32,214 bases of DNA. Source: Spirodela intermedia. Lineage: Eukaryota > Streptophyta > Magnoliopsida > Alismatales > Araceae. This document shows, in pieces, positions 7,818 through 16,374 of the stretch. The notes under the pieces were generated by a model that made no database searches, was not told the origin of the DNA, and was given only the letters and a program-made list of their open reading frames with translations. The stretch covers positions 1 through 32,214 of the forward strand of contig CACVBZ020000038.1 of NCBI GenBank assembly GCA_902729315.2, written 5' to 3'. Each line of letters opens with the position of its first letter. Positions within the stretch are counted from its first letter, which is position 1. The position numbers and the translations under genes were made by a program.

Positions 7818-9133
7818 AACCGTTCCGGGAGAGAAACGCCGTCATCGTCGGCGGTATAGGTGTGATCGTCCTGGCAGGTATCGCTGCGGGGGCATACAAG
7901 TTCACCACCCTGGCGTCGTACGTCACCGACGATACCTACACCGCCTACTTCGAGGAGGCAGGAGGGCTCACTGTCGGTGCAGCCGTACAGGTCTCGGGCT
8001 ATCAAGCCGGCCAGGTACGTGATATCGAGCTGCGCCCTGAAGGAGTGCTTGTCACCTTCAGTGTCGATAACGACATCCGGCTGGGTGAGAGCACCGAGGC
8101 CTCGATCCACACCAAGAGCGTGCTGGGGAACAAGGTCGTCGACATCGCACCGCGTGGCGGGGGACAGCTGGGCAACGAGGCCATTCCGCTCGATCGGACG
8201 AAATCGCCCTATCAGCTGCCCGACGCCATCGGAGAACTCACCTCGACCATCAGCGGTCTCGACACCCGACAGCTCTCCGACTCGTTGAGCGAGCTGTCGG
8301 CCACCCTGAAGGACACCCCGCCGCAGGTGCGATTGGCCGTCGACGGGGTGGCCAGGCTGTCACGGACCATCAATCAGCGTGACGAACAGTTACGTGAGCT
8401 ACTTGCCGATGCCAGAAAGACCACCGGAGTCCTGGCGGAGCGCACCGACGAGATCGTTCGACTGATCCACGACACCAACTCGCTACTGGCGACGCTTGCG
8501 CGCAAGAGCGCGGCGTTGGACACCATCTCCGGCAACATCTCGGCTTTGGCTCAGCAGATACACGGATTCATCGGCGACAACGTCGACACTCGCACCGACG
8601 CTGCAAACTCAATGGTGTCCTGACGATCCTGGACAATCGCAAGGCGAGTCAGGAATCCATCAAGGGCCTCGGCACGTATGCAATGTCACTCGGTGAGACC
8701 CTGGCCTCGGGCCCGTTCTTCAAGGCGTACCTGGCCAATCTGCTTCCCGGCCAATTCATCCAGCCCTTCGTCGATGCCGCGTTCTCCGATCTCGGACTGG
8801 ACCCGAGCGTGCTGTCCCCGACCGAACGGGTGGACCCGCCGACCGGCCAACCCGGAACTCCGGCGCTCCCGATCCCGTATCCGAGAACCGGTCAGGGCGG
8901 CGAGAGCCGAACCCTGACGCTCCCGGATGCCATCACGAGGCAAGTCCGGTGATCCTCGGTACCCGTACCGCGAGCCGCTACCCGCACCGCCACCAGGTGG
9001 TCCGCCACCCGGCCCGCCCGCGCAGGTACCGGGCCAAGGACAGACCGACGTGATCCCCGAGCCGGTGTTCGTGCCGGCGCCGGGAGAGCCGCCGGCACCC
9101 GGCGCACCCGAGCCAGTAGGGGAGAACCCATGA
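7814..9133 (+). CDS. mceC: MceC, two compensating frameshifts
   Basis: The start is ATG 7814, within the ATGA overlap with mceB. The first frame carries the anchor (VIVGGIGVIVLAGIAAGAY), the MCE domain (VQVSGYQAGQVRDIE, TKSVLGNKVVDIAP) and helices until NSMVS at about 8620. It then shifts to LTILDNRKASQESIKGLGTY, SLGETLASGPFFKAYLANLL and LTLPDAIT. A second shift near 8939 returns to the first frame (GKSGDPRYPYREPLPAPPPG) with a Pro-rich tail ending at 9133. The total, about 440 residues, is within the family range. Net zero shift suggests one missing and one extra base. The final stop overlaps the mceD ATG by four bases, which supports this as the true 3' end. Confidence 0.88.
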
Positions 9134-10476
9134 TGCGCCGACCGACCTTCGGTACCCGCTGGTCACGTCTCGCCCTGGCCGTGACCTTGGCAGTGGTTCT
9201 CAGCGGTGGTGCGTATGCGGCGATCCGCGCACTGCAGGAGGCTGGGCGTACGCATATCGTCGCGTACTTCTCCAGTACGAACGGGGTGTTCCCCGGTGAC
9301 GACGTCCGCATCCGGGGCGTCAACGTAGGCAGCATCGAATCGATTGAACCTGAGCCGGATCGGGTCAAGGTCAGCTTCTGGGTCGATGCCGGATACCAGG
9401 TACCAGCCGACGTCATGGCGGTGATCTTGTCACCCACCCTGGTCACCGCGCGGGCCATACAGCTCACGCCGCCCTACCGTGCCGGCGCGCAACTCGAGGA
9501 CCACGCGGTCATCGATCAGGCGCGAACCGCGGTGCCGGTCGAATGGGACGACTTCCGAAGCCAACTCGAAGTGCTGTCGGACACCTTGCAGCCGACCGAA
9601 TCCGGTGGGGTCAGCACACTCGGAGCGTTCGTCGACACTGCTGCGGACAATCTTCGTGGCCAGGGACCGGCGATCCGCGAAGCGATCGTCGAACTGTCCC
9701 AGTCCTTGTCGGCGCTCGGTGACCACAGCGGCGATACGTTCGGAACGGTCAAGGACCTCGCGACGCTCGTGTCCGCCCTGCAGGGCAGTACCGACCTGAT
9801 CCGTCAGCTCAACGGGAATCTGGCATCGGTGACGGGCCTGCTGGCCAATGGCCGCGACGAAGTGGGACATGCGGTCGAGGATCTCGGCGCAGTGGTTTCA
9901 GAGGTCAGGGACTTCACCGCGGCCAACCGGGAAGCACTCGGCACTTCGGCCGACAAGATCGCGTCGGTTTCTCAGGCGCTCGTGGACAGTCGCGGTGATC
10001 TCGAACAGGTCCTGCACATCGCGCCGACCACCTTGGCCAACTTCATCAACATCTATCAGCCGGCGCAGGGCACGCTGTCCGGGGTACCGGTGATCAACAA
10101 CTTCGCAAACCCGATCTCCTTCGTGTGTGGCGCCATCCAGGCAGCGTCGAGGATGAACGCCGAGCAGTCCTCGAAACTGTGCGTTCAATACCTCGCGCCG
10201 ATCGTCAAGAACCGCCAGATGAACTTTCTGCCGCTGGGCGTGAACCCATTCGTCGGTGCCAGCGTGCGACCCAACGAAGTCACCTACAGCGAGGACTGGA
10301 TGCGACCGGACTACATCCCGCCGCCACCTCCGGTCGCCCCGTCGGCCACGCCCGCACCTGCTCCGATGGCAGCAGAGGCGCTTCCGGGGGCGGATGCCCT
10401 GCCGCCCCTGCCTCGGTCCGGCGATCCGTCCGCGGGGCTGACCGGAATGATGACTCCGCCCGAGGGAGATCGGTGA
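9130..10476 (+). CDS. mceD: MceD
   Basis: This 448-residue Mce-family subunit has an intact frame. It has an N-terminal anchor (LALAVTLAVVLSGGAYAAI), an MCE domain with FPGDDVRIRGVNVGSIESIEP and ILSPTLVTARAIQLTP, and a helical region with several predicted coiled segments. The C-terminal domain (FINIYQPAQGTLSGVPVINN, FVCGAIQAASRMN, LPLGVNPFVGASVRPNEV) is typical of MceD. A Pro/Ala-rich tail follows (PPPPPVAPSATPAPAP). It starts at ATG 9130, overlapping the mceC stop. Its own stop overlaps the mceE ATG by one base (TGATG), so production of the two is probably coupled. Confidence 0.94.
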   Translation: MMRRPTFGTRWSRLALAVTLAVVLSGGAYAAIRALQEAGRTHIVAYFSSTNGVFPGDDVRIRGVNVGSIESIEPEPDRVKVSFWVDAGYQVPADVMAVILSPTLVTARAIQLTPPYRAGAQLEDHAVIDQARTAVPVEWDDFRSQLEVLSDTLQPTESGGVSTLGAFVDTAADNLRGQGPAIREAIVELSQSLSALGDHSGDTFGTVKDLATLVSALQGSTDLIRQLNGNLASVTGLLANGRDEVGHAVEDLGAVVSEVRDFTAANREALGTSADKIASVSQALVDSRGDLEQVLHIAPTTLANFINIYQPAQGTLSGVPVINNFANPISFVCGAIQAASRMNAEQSSKLCVQYLAPIVKNRQMNFLPLGVNPFVGASVRPNEVTYSEDWMRPDYIPPPPPVAPSATPAPAPMAAEALPGADALPPLPRSGDPSAGLTGMMTPPEGDR

Positions 10477-11603
10477 TGCGCAGAAGTATGATCATCCCGG
10501 CCCTGTTCATGGCAGCGGTCACAGCGTCGGGCTGCACCTGGCAAGGCCTCAACTCGCTGCCGCTGCCTGGCACGCAGGGTGATGGGCCTGGCGCCTTCAC
10601 CATCGCGGTACAACTGCCCGGCGTCCAGCAACATCCAACAGAACTCCCGGGGTTTCGCGTCGGCGTCGTCAACGTGGGCACCGTCACCGACATCCGGCGT
10701 CAGGACTGGCACGCGCTGCTGACCCTCCGACTCAACGGTGATGTCAGGCTGCCGGCAAATTCCACGGCCTCGGTCGGGCAGACCAGTCTTCTCGGCTCGC
10801 TGCACATCGAACTGGCACCGCCGACGGATGCCCCGTCGGGAACGTTGGCTCAAGGAGCGCTCATCCCACTGGCTGCCGGTACGGCGTATCCCTCCACCGA
10901 GCAGACCCTGGCTGCGGCGTCAATGCTCCTCAACGGCGGGGGCATCGGCAAAGTACAGGACATCACCACCGCACTCAGCACCGCATTCGGTGACGGCCGG
11001 GCAGACCAGCTGCGCACACTGCTGAAAGAGCTGAACACCTTCACGGCACGGATCGACGAACAGACAACCGACATCATTGCCGCGACCGAGAGCATCAATC
11101 GGCTCGCCGATCAGTTCGCCAGGCAACGACCTGTTCTCGACAAGGCACTCGAGGTTATCCCGGAAGGTCTGAAGGTTCTGAACGCCCAGCGCGACAACCT
11201 TGTAGAGACGGTGCACAAGCTGGGCCAGTTCAGCGCGCTGGCAGCCGATTCCGTCAACCAGTCCAAGGAGGCACTCGCGCAGAATTTGCGGAACCTCGGA
11301 CCTGTTCTGCAATCGTTGGCCGACGCAGGTCCCGCACTGACCCGATCACTGAGCCTGTTCACCACGTATCCCTTCGCCAAAGAGACGCTGGAGAAATGGT
11401 TCCGCGGGGACTTCGCGAATCTGACCATCGTCGCCGACCTGACACTGAGCCGACTCGACTCGGCGTTGTTCACAGGTACCCGCTTCGAAGGGGACCTCAC
11501 CGAACTCGAAATGCAATGGGGACGCACGATCGGTCAGCTTCCCAGCCCGTACACGGGCGCCAACCCGTTGTTGGTGCCGTACAAACTCGACCAGGGGCCA
11601 TAG
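10476..11603 (+). CDS. mceE: MceE, Mce-family lipoprotein
   Basis: This 375-residue protein is the lipoprotein member of the Mce set (LprK-like). The N-terminus has a short signal peptide ending in a lipobox-like MAAVTASGC; the Cys at about residue 21 would be lipidated. The MCE domain follows (FRVGVVNVGTVTDI, STASVGQTSLLGSLHIELAP), then long helices (LNTFTARIDEQTTDIIAATE, NLRNLGPVLQSLADAGPALT) and a C-terminal segment with ELEMQWGRTIGQLPSPYTGA. I chose the ATG at 10476, which overlaps the mceD stop, because upstream in-frame sequence is antisense-like within mceD. The frame is intact. Confidence 0.93.
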   Translation: MRRSMIIPALFMAAVTASGCTWQGLNSLPLPGTQGDGPGAFTIAVQLPGVQQHPTELPGFRVGVVNVGTVTDIRRQDWHALLTLRLNGDVRLPANSTASVGQTSLLGSLHIELAPPTDAPSGTLAQGALIPLAAGTAYPSTEQTLAAASMLLNGGGIGKVQDITTALSTAFGDGRADQLRTLLKELNTFTARIDEQTTDIIAATESINRLADQFARQRPVLDKALEVIPEGLKVLNAQRDNLVETVHKLGQFSALAADSVNQSKEALAQNLRNLGPVLQSLADAGPALTRSLSLFTTYPFAKETLEKWFRGDFANLTIVADLTLSRLDSALFTGTRFEGDLTELEMQWGRTIGQLPSPYTGANPLLVPYKLDQGP

Positions 11604-11604
11604 C

Positions 11605-13046
11605 ATGCATCTGGATAGACGTGTTCGTCTGCAACTGAGCATCTTTGCCGTGATCGCCGTGATCAGCGGCGCCATCATGGGCCTCACCTTCATGGACGTT
11701 CCCAGTCGATTCTTCGGTGTCGGTGATTACCGGGTGACAGTCGAGCTGCCCAGTTCCGGTGGCTTGTACGTCAATGCCAATGTCACGTATCGAGGCGTCG
11801 ATGTCGGCCGGGTGACCGAGGTGCGCCTCAGCGGTGGCGGCGTCGATGCGATCGTGGACCTCAAGTCGGATGTGCCCATACCGGCAGACCTGGACGCCGC
11901 GGTGCACAGCCGAAACGCTGTCGGCGAACAGTACATGGAGCTGCTGCCACGTAATTCCGACGGGCCGAACCTCGGAGCAGCAGTGTCATCACCCTTGATC
12001 GCACGACGGTGCCGCCTGCACTCAACCGGCTTCTCGATGCGACGAATCGTGGACTGCAGGCGTCCCGGAACGACAACCTGAAGACCGCCATCGATGAGTC
12101 GTACACCGCATTCGGCGGGCTGGGTCCGGAGCTGTCACGAATCATCAAGAGCGCGAGCACACTCAGTTCCGATGCGCGCAAGAATCTGGAGTCGATCACG
12201 ACGCTGATCGACCAGTCTCCTGCACTGCTGCAGACCCAGATCGACACCTCCGATTCGATCGGAGCTTGGGCGGCCAATGTCGCGGACATCACCGGTCAAC
12301 TCGCCGCCGAGGACGACAGCGTCCGTGCCATCCTCGATACCGGGCCTGCAGCGGCCGATGAGGTGCGTGCACTGTTGGACCGGGTACAGCCGACGTTGCC
12401 TGTGCTGCTGAGCAATCTGGTCAGCCTGGGCGATGTCGCCTTGACCTATCAGCCGAATCTCGAACAGCTGCTCGTGCTTCTCCCACCCGGAGTGGAGGTG
12501 CTGCAAGGCGCCGGGCTGGCCAACCGGGGGACCAAACAGGACTACAACGGGTTCTTCCTGTCGTTCAACCTGAACGTCAATGTTCCGCCACCGTGCAGCA
12601 CCGGATACCTGCCCGCGACACAGCATCGACCACCCGCAGCGGTGGACTATCCGGATCGGCCGCAAGGCGACCTGTATTGCCGAGTGCCACAGGATTCCAT
12701 GATTGCCGTTCGTGGTGCCCGGAACCTGCCGTGCGCGACCAAACCGGGCAAACGTGCGCCGACCGCAGCGATGTGCGCCAGCGAGGAGAACTACGTCCCC
12801 CTCAACGACGGGTTCAACTGGAAGGGCGACCCGAACGCCACCCTCAGCGGGCAAGCTGTTCCGCAGCCTCCGCCGGGAACGCCGGGATCTACGGCACCGC
12901 CACCACCGGTCGCGGTCGCCGAATACGACCCACTGACCGGCGGATACATCGGTCCGGATGGTAATCGCTACACCCAGACCAACCTGGCCCAGAGCGCACA
13001 AGATCGCTCGTGGCAGGACATGCTGCTTCCACCGAAGGGACCGTGA
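11605..13046 (+). CDS. mceF: MceF, one frameshift near 11975-11985
   Basis: The start is ATG 11605, one base after the mceE stop. The first frame gives the anchor (LSIFAVIAVISGAIMGLTFM), then the MCE domain (YVNANVTYRGVDVGRVTEV, HSRNAVGEQYMELLPRNSDG). Around 11975-11985 the homologous sequence moves to the next frame: VITLDRTTVPPALNRLLDAT, then NLKTAIDESYTAFGGLGPEL, VSLGDVALTYQPNLEQLLVL and the Cys-containing C-terminal domain ending at 13046 with a Pro-rich tail. One missing base accounts for it. The whole span gives about 480 residues, a normal MceF size. Its stop overlaps the next gene's GTG by four bases. Confidence 0.9.
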
Positions 13047-13666
13047 CAGTCATGCCCCGACCGCACGACAGCATCGTGGAATACGATATCGACGACACTT
13101 CAGATGAATCGGCAACCGAGGGCGACCAGGCGGAGGCCGAGGAGGAAACGGCCGCCAACACGTCGGCATCGGGTCGGCTCCGACTCTTGTCGTTCCGGTC
13201 GACACTGTGGATCGCGCTGCTGGTTCTCCTTGCAGTGGCGGGACTGGCAGGCTGGCTCGGTTACCAGGTCCATCGAGCCGATCAGGACACCGAGCGCCTC
13301 GCGGCTTTTCTCGCGGTGACACGGCCAGCCTCAATCGGCCACGATCGACTGGGAAGACGCGCCGAGGGCGATGTTCAGCAGCGAATCCTTGAGGCATCGA
13401 CCGGGACGTTCTACGACGACTTCTCCCAACGCTCAGCACCTTTCGTCGATGTGGTCAAGCAGGCCCAGTCGCGGTCGCAGGGTGCCGTCACGTCGGCGGG
13501 AATCGAGTCCTCGACCGGTACGTCGGCGCGCGTACTGGTAGCGGTACGGGTCATGACCACCAATCTGGGCAGCCCGGAGGAGACGCCCAGGGCGTGGCGC
13601 ATGCGTGTCGATGTCGAACAAGTAGGAGATGACCTGAAAGTGTCCAACGTGGAGTTCGTTCCGTGA
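13043..13666 (+). CDS. Mce-associated membrane protein (Mas-like)
   Basis: This protein of about 207 residues has an acidic cytoplasmic N-terminus (DIDDTSDESATEGDQAEAEE), one membrane span (STLWIALLVLLAVAGLAGWLG) and an extracytoplasmic domain related to the Mas proteins encoded downstream of mycobacterial mce genes (STGTFYDDFSQRSAPFVDVV, WRMRVDVEQVGDDLKVSNVE). Mas proteins are thought to stabilise the importer. The GTG start overlaps the mceF stop; an ATG at 13052 is an alternative. The frame is open throughout, but residues about 93-108 look foreign. The family-like text there runs DTASLN then ATIDWEDA in the other two frames, so three nearby single-base losses probably cancel out. Confidence 0.85.
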   Translation: MTVMPRPHDSIVEYDIDDTSDESATEGDQAEAEEETAANTSASGRLRLLSFRSTLWIALLVLLAVAGLAGWLGYQVHRADQDTERLAAFLAVTRPASIGHDRLGRRAEGDVQQRILEASTGTFYDDFSQRSAPFVDVVKQAQSRSQGAVTSAGIESSTGTSARVLVAVRVMTTNLGSPEETPRAWRMRVDVEQVGDDLKVSNVEFVP

Positions 13667-14259
13667 GCGGGACAGCCGAGGACCTGGACACCGCGAATGC
13701 CGGGAACCTTACGATCACGGCTGATGCCGGAGCTGACGTCGGGATCGCCGCCGTCGACGAAACAGCCCGGCGCAGATGGCGATACGCCAGGAAAGCCGGC
13801 CTTGCCGCCCTTGCGGTGGCGACGGCGGTCATAGCGGGGTGTGCCGGGTATCTGAAGTACGAGGTGTCCGCCGCAGAGAGCGCGCAGCGGGCACGCGGGG
13901 AGGCCGTGCAGACCGCGAAGGATGCAGCTGTCGCGATGCTCTCCTACACACCGGCCGATGTCGTCGATTCGCTCAATGCGGCACGAGAACGGCTGACCGG
14001 TGCCTTCCGAGAGTCCTATACGTCACTGATCAATGACGTCGTCATTCCCGGCGCCGAGCAGAAGCAGATCACCGCCACTGCGACGGTACCGGCGGCGGCG
14101 TGGATCAACGCGAGCCCTGACACCGCGGAGGTCGTCTTGTTCGTGAACCAGCAGATCATCGTCGGTGATGGTGCGCCGAGCGATACCTCATCGGTGGTGC
14201 AGGTCAACCTGGTGAAAATCGATGACCGCTGGTTGATTTCGGGATTCGAGCCGAAGTGA
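13663..14259 (+). CDS. Second Mce-associated membrane protein (Mas-like)
   Basis: This 198-residue protein has an N-terminal acidic and Ala-rich segment, one membrane span (about residues 46-62, LAALAVATAVIAGCAGYL) and a Mas-type outer domain (YTPADVVDSLNAARERLTGA, SLINDVVIPGAEQKQITATA, VVQVNLVKIDDRWLISGFEP). The GTG start at 13663 overlaps the preceding stop in a GTGA motif, and its own stop overlaps the next gene's GTG at 14256. It is a paralogue of the preceding gene, as in mycobacterial mce operons that end in several mas genes. The frame appears intact. Confidence 0.88.
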   Translation: MSGTAEDLDTANAGNLTITADAGADVGIAAVDETARRRWRYARKAGLAALAVATAVIAGCAGYLKYEVSAAESAQRARGEAVQTAKDAAVAMLSYTPADVVDSLNAARERLTGAFRESYTSLINDVVIPGAEQKQITATATVPAAAWINASPDTAEVVLFVNQQIIVGDGAPSDTSSVVQVNLVKIDDRWLISGFEPK

Positions 14260-14630
14260 GCCGAGCCCGTTGCGTCAGTTGGTCGGCCGTCGCGGCAGTC
14301 GCCGCTGCGGTGGGTGCTCAGCTCTCCGCCGACGGCGGGAGCTGACACGATTAACCTACCTGGTGGATATGCGTGCGACCCGGTTACCACTTCGCGAGCG
14401 CTGACGACGCGCTGCGCCGCGGAACGCGGATCTGTGACCTGATCGCCGGGAACCGGACGTACGGACAGCTGGTGTCGGATGTCAAGACCGAACTGGGCAC
14501 CGGCGATGCCCATCAGGCCTCCTATCTGATCAGCCAGGCAGCCAACGAGCTGTGTCCGCAACTGATCTGGACTCTTCGCAACTCGGTCGCCCCGACCGTC
14601 GACGCCGTAGTCCCCAACGGGCGATCGTGA
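14256..14630 (+). CDS. Small secreted DUF732-like protein, two frameshifts
   Basis: The GTG at 14256 overlaps the previous stop and opens a signal peptide (VSWSAVAAVAAAVGAQLSAD) that hits a stop at 14342. Homologous-looking text continues as TRLTYLVDMRA in another frame (about 14345-14380) and then as GYHFASADDALRRGTRICDL in the first frame, to the stop at 14628-14630. The mature part, with GTRICDL, a helical stretch and a second Cys in AANELCPQ, resembles the DUF732 family of small exported actinobacterial proteins with two conserved cysteines. The span gives 125 codons, right for the family. Family assignment is by pattern and only moderately certain. It is translationally coupled on both sides. 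Confidence 0.65.
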
Positions 14631-15157
14631 CGACGCCATGCAGGTGGCGCCGGGTACGGCGAACAGGGCGCACCGTCGCTATCGCGGTCGTGGTCGGTGT
14701 CGTGCTCCCGTGGCTGTTGCCGGCCACTCCGGTCGCGCACGCCGATAATCGCCGACTCAACCAGAGCGTCGTTGCGAACGTCTACACCGTCCGGTACCAG
14801 TCCGGGTGCGATGACAACCTCAGGGTGGACCCGAAGCTGCGTCTCGCCGCGCAGTGGCATGCAGCAGACCTGATCGGCAACCGAAACATCAACCGTGACA
14901 ATGGCAGTGATGGCTCGACGGCGCACAGCAGGGCTGCCGCCGCCGGGTATCATGGTGCCGTCGCCCAGACGGTGGCGATCAATCCCGCCCTGGCGATCAA
15001 CAATCTCGACGTGATCAACCAGTGGTTCGCCGATCCGGCTGCGCTGGCGATCATGCGGGATTGTGGGCTCACCGACATCGGGGTGTGGTCGGAGAACAGC
15101 TTCGACCGCAGCGTGGTGGTCGCGGTGTACGGCAGCGCGGCCGCGCTGGCGGAATAG
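14627..15157 (+). CDS. Secreted CAP (SCP/PR-1-like) domain protein
   Basis: This 176-residue protein starts at GTG 14627, overlapping the preceding stop (GTGA). It has an Arg-rich N-terminus and a hydrophobic signal core (AIAVVVGVVLPWLLPATPVA) with a likely cleavage site after AHA. The rest resembles a CAP domain: LRVDPKLRLAAQWHAADLIG, the HSRAAAAGYHG segment and INQWFADPAALAIMRDCGLT. Bacterial CAP proteins are exported and can bind lipids or sterols, but their roles are poorly known. It is the last gene of the coupled run that starts at the NTF2-like gene, so I infer a function linked to the Mce importer. A 66-base gap with a hairpin follows. Confidence 0.82.
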   Translation: MTTPCRWRRVRRTGRTVAIAVVVGVVLPWLLPATPVAHADNRRLNQSVVANVYTVRYQSGCDDNLRVDPKLRLAAQWHAADLIGNRNINRDNGSDGSTAHSRAAAAGYHGAVAQTVAINPALAINNLDVINQWFADPAALAIMRDCGLTDIGVWSENSFDRSVVVAVYGSAAALAE

Positions 15158-15175
15158 ACAACTCGACACAACAGC

Positions 15176-15200
15176 GCGAGTGCACCCCACGTGCACTCGC
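15176..15200 (+). terminator. Hairpin after the mce operon
   Basis: GCGAGTGCAC (15176-15185) and GTGCACTCGC (15191-15200) form a perfect 10-bp stem around a 5-base loop, 18 bases after the CAP gene stop. No U-run follows, as is common in actinobacteria. It most likely ends or attenuates the mce transcript before the dehydrogenase gene. It could instead be an operator for that gene, whose start lies 22 bases further on. Confidence 0.5.
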
Positions 15201-15222
15201 AGACCTGGAAGGAAGATCGATC

Positions 15223-16306
15223 GTGACGAACCGTTCGTGGTGTGGTGGCCGGCCACCAGGGGTGGCAGGTCACCGTGGAGGAAATTCTGGTGCCTGATCC
15301 GGGGCCCGGAGAGGCGAAGGTCCGCGTCGTCAGTTGCGGGGTGTGCCATACCGACGCCCACTACCGCGACGGCGGAATCAACGATGACTTTCCGTTTCTC
15401 CTCGGACACGAAGCGGCCGGCATCGTCGATTCGGTCGGCGCGGGGGTTACCAACGTCGTCCCGGGAGACTTCGTGGTGCTCAACTGGCGGGCGGTGTGCG
15501 GCGCATGCCGTGCGTGCCTGAAAGGCAAGCCCTGGTACTGCTTCGACACCCTGAACGCGACGCAGCCCATGACGCTCACCGACGGTACCGCCCTCACCCC
15601 GGCGCTGGGTATCGGGGCATTCGCCGAGAAGACTCTCGTTCACAGCGGGCAGTGCACGAAGGTGGACGCCTCGGCGTCCGCGGCAGCGGTCGGATTGTTG
15701 GGCTGCGGTGTCATGGCCGGCATCGGTGCGGCCGTCCACACCGGCCAGGTATCGCTGGGGGACAGCGTTGCCGTCATCGGATGTGGCGGCGTCGGTGACG
15801 CAGCGATCGTCGGTGCCGCACTTGCCGGAGCGGCGACCATCATCGCGATCGACCTTGATGGGAAGAAGCTCGACTGGGCCCGCAACCTGGGTGCCACGCA
15901 CACCGTCAATGCCGCTGAACAGGATGTGATCGCCGCCGTTCGCGAAGCGACCGAAGGTTTTGGCGCGGATGTGGTCATCGAGGCGCTCGGCCGCCCCGAG
16001 ACCTGGCGGCAGGGTTTCTACGCGCGCGACCTGGCGGGAACTCTGGTGCTGGTTGGCGTCCCCAATCCCTCGATGCGGGTGGAGATGCCGCTCGTCGACT
16101 TCTTCTCGCACGGTGGATCGGTGAAGTCATCCTGGTACGGCGATTGCCTTCCGTCCCGGGACTTCCCTGCGCTGGTGAAGCTGTATCAGCAAGGCCGCCT
16201 GGATCTCGATTCCTTCGTGACCGAGAAGATTGGCATCGATGATGTAGAGCACGCGTTCGCCAAGATGCACCGGGGCGAAGTGCTCCGGTCGGTGGTCATG
16301 ATGTGA
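15223..16306 (+). CDS. S-(hydroxymethyl)mycothiol dehydrogenase-like Zn alcohol dehydrogenase
   Basis: This zinc-dependent MDR alcohol dehydrogenase closely resembles MscR/AdhE2-type mycothiol-dependent formaldehyde dehydrogenase/nitrosothiol reductase. Catalytic zinc residues are Cys in [16 protein letters not shown] and His in GHEAAG. The structural zinc Cys cluster is [15 protein letters not shown]. The NAD loop is GCGGVGDAA, and the family-typical [13 protein letters not shown] and [19 protein letters not shown] are present. A good Shine-Dalgarno (GGAAGGAAG, 15207-15215) points to GTG 15223, but the body is read in another frame. One indel between 15232 and 15242 must be assumed, giving the usual ~361 residues; otherwise translation starts at GTG 15242. 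It converges with the ECF sigma gene. Confidence 0.9.
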
Positions 16307-16374
16307 GCGTTTCGATGAGCAGCTGCGGACGGCGGTCCAGCCAGGGTTGCGTGTGACGCAGTCTCGTCCTTTGA

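Noticed and set aside
14522-16111. Very long minus-strand open frame (529 codons) opposite the CAP gene and the dehydrogenase
   Set aside because: The opposite strand carries convincing CAP and zinc alcohol dehydrogenase sequence; the antisense product is His/Arg/Asp-rich and resembles no family.
16322-16341. Hairpin between the convergent dehydrogenase and ECF sigma genes
   Set aside because: The arms (GCTGCGGAC and GTCCAGC) need a bulge and are short; not enough to call a terminator.
16307-16374. Anti-sigma factor gene next to the SigH-like sigma
   Set aside because: Only about 70 bases are available and no frame has the zinc-binding His/Cys pattern.
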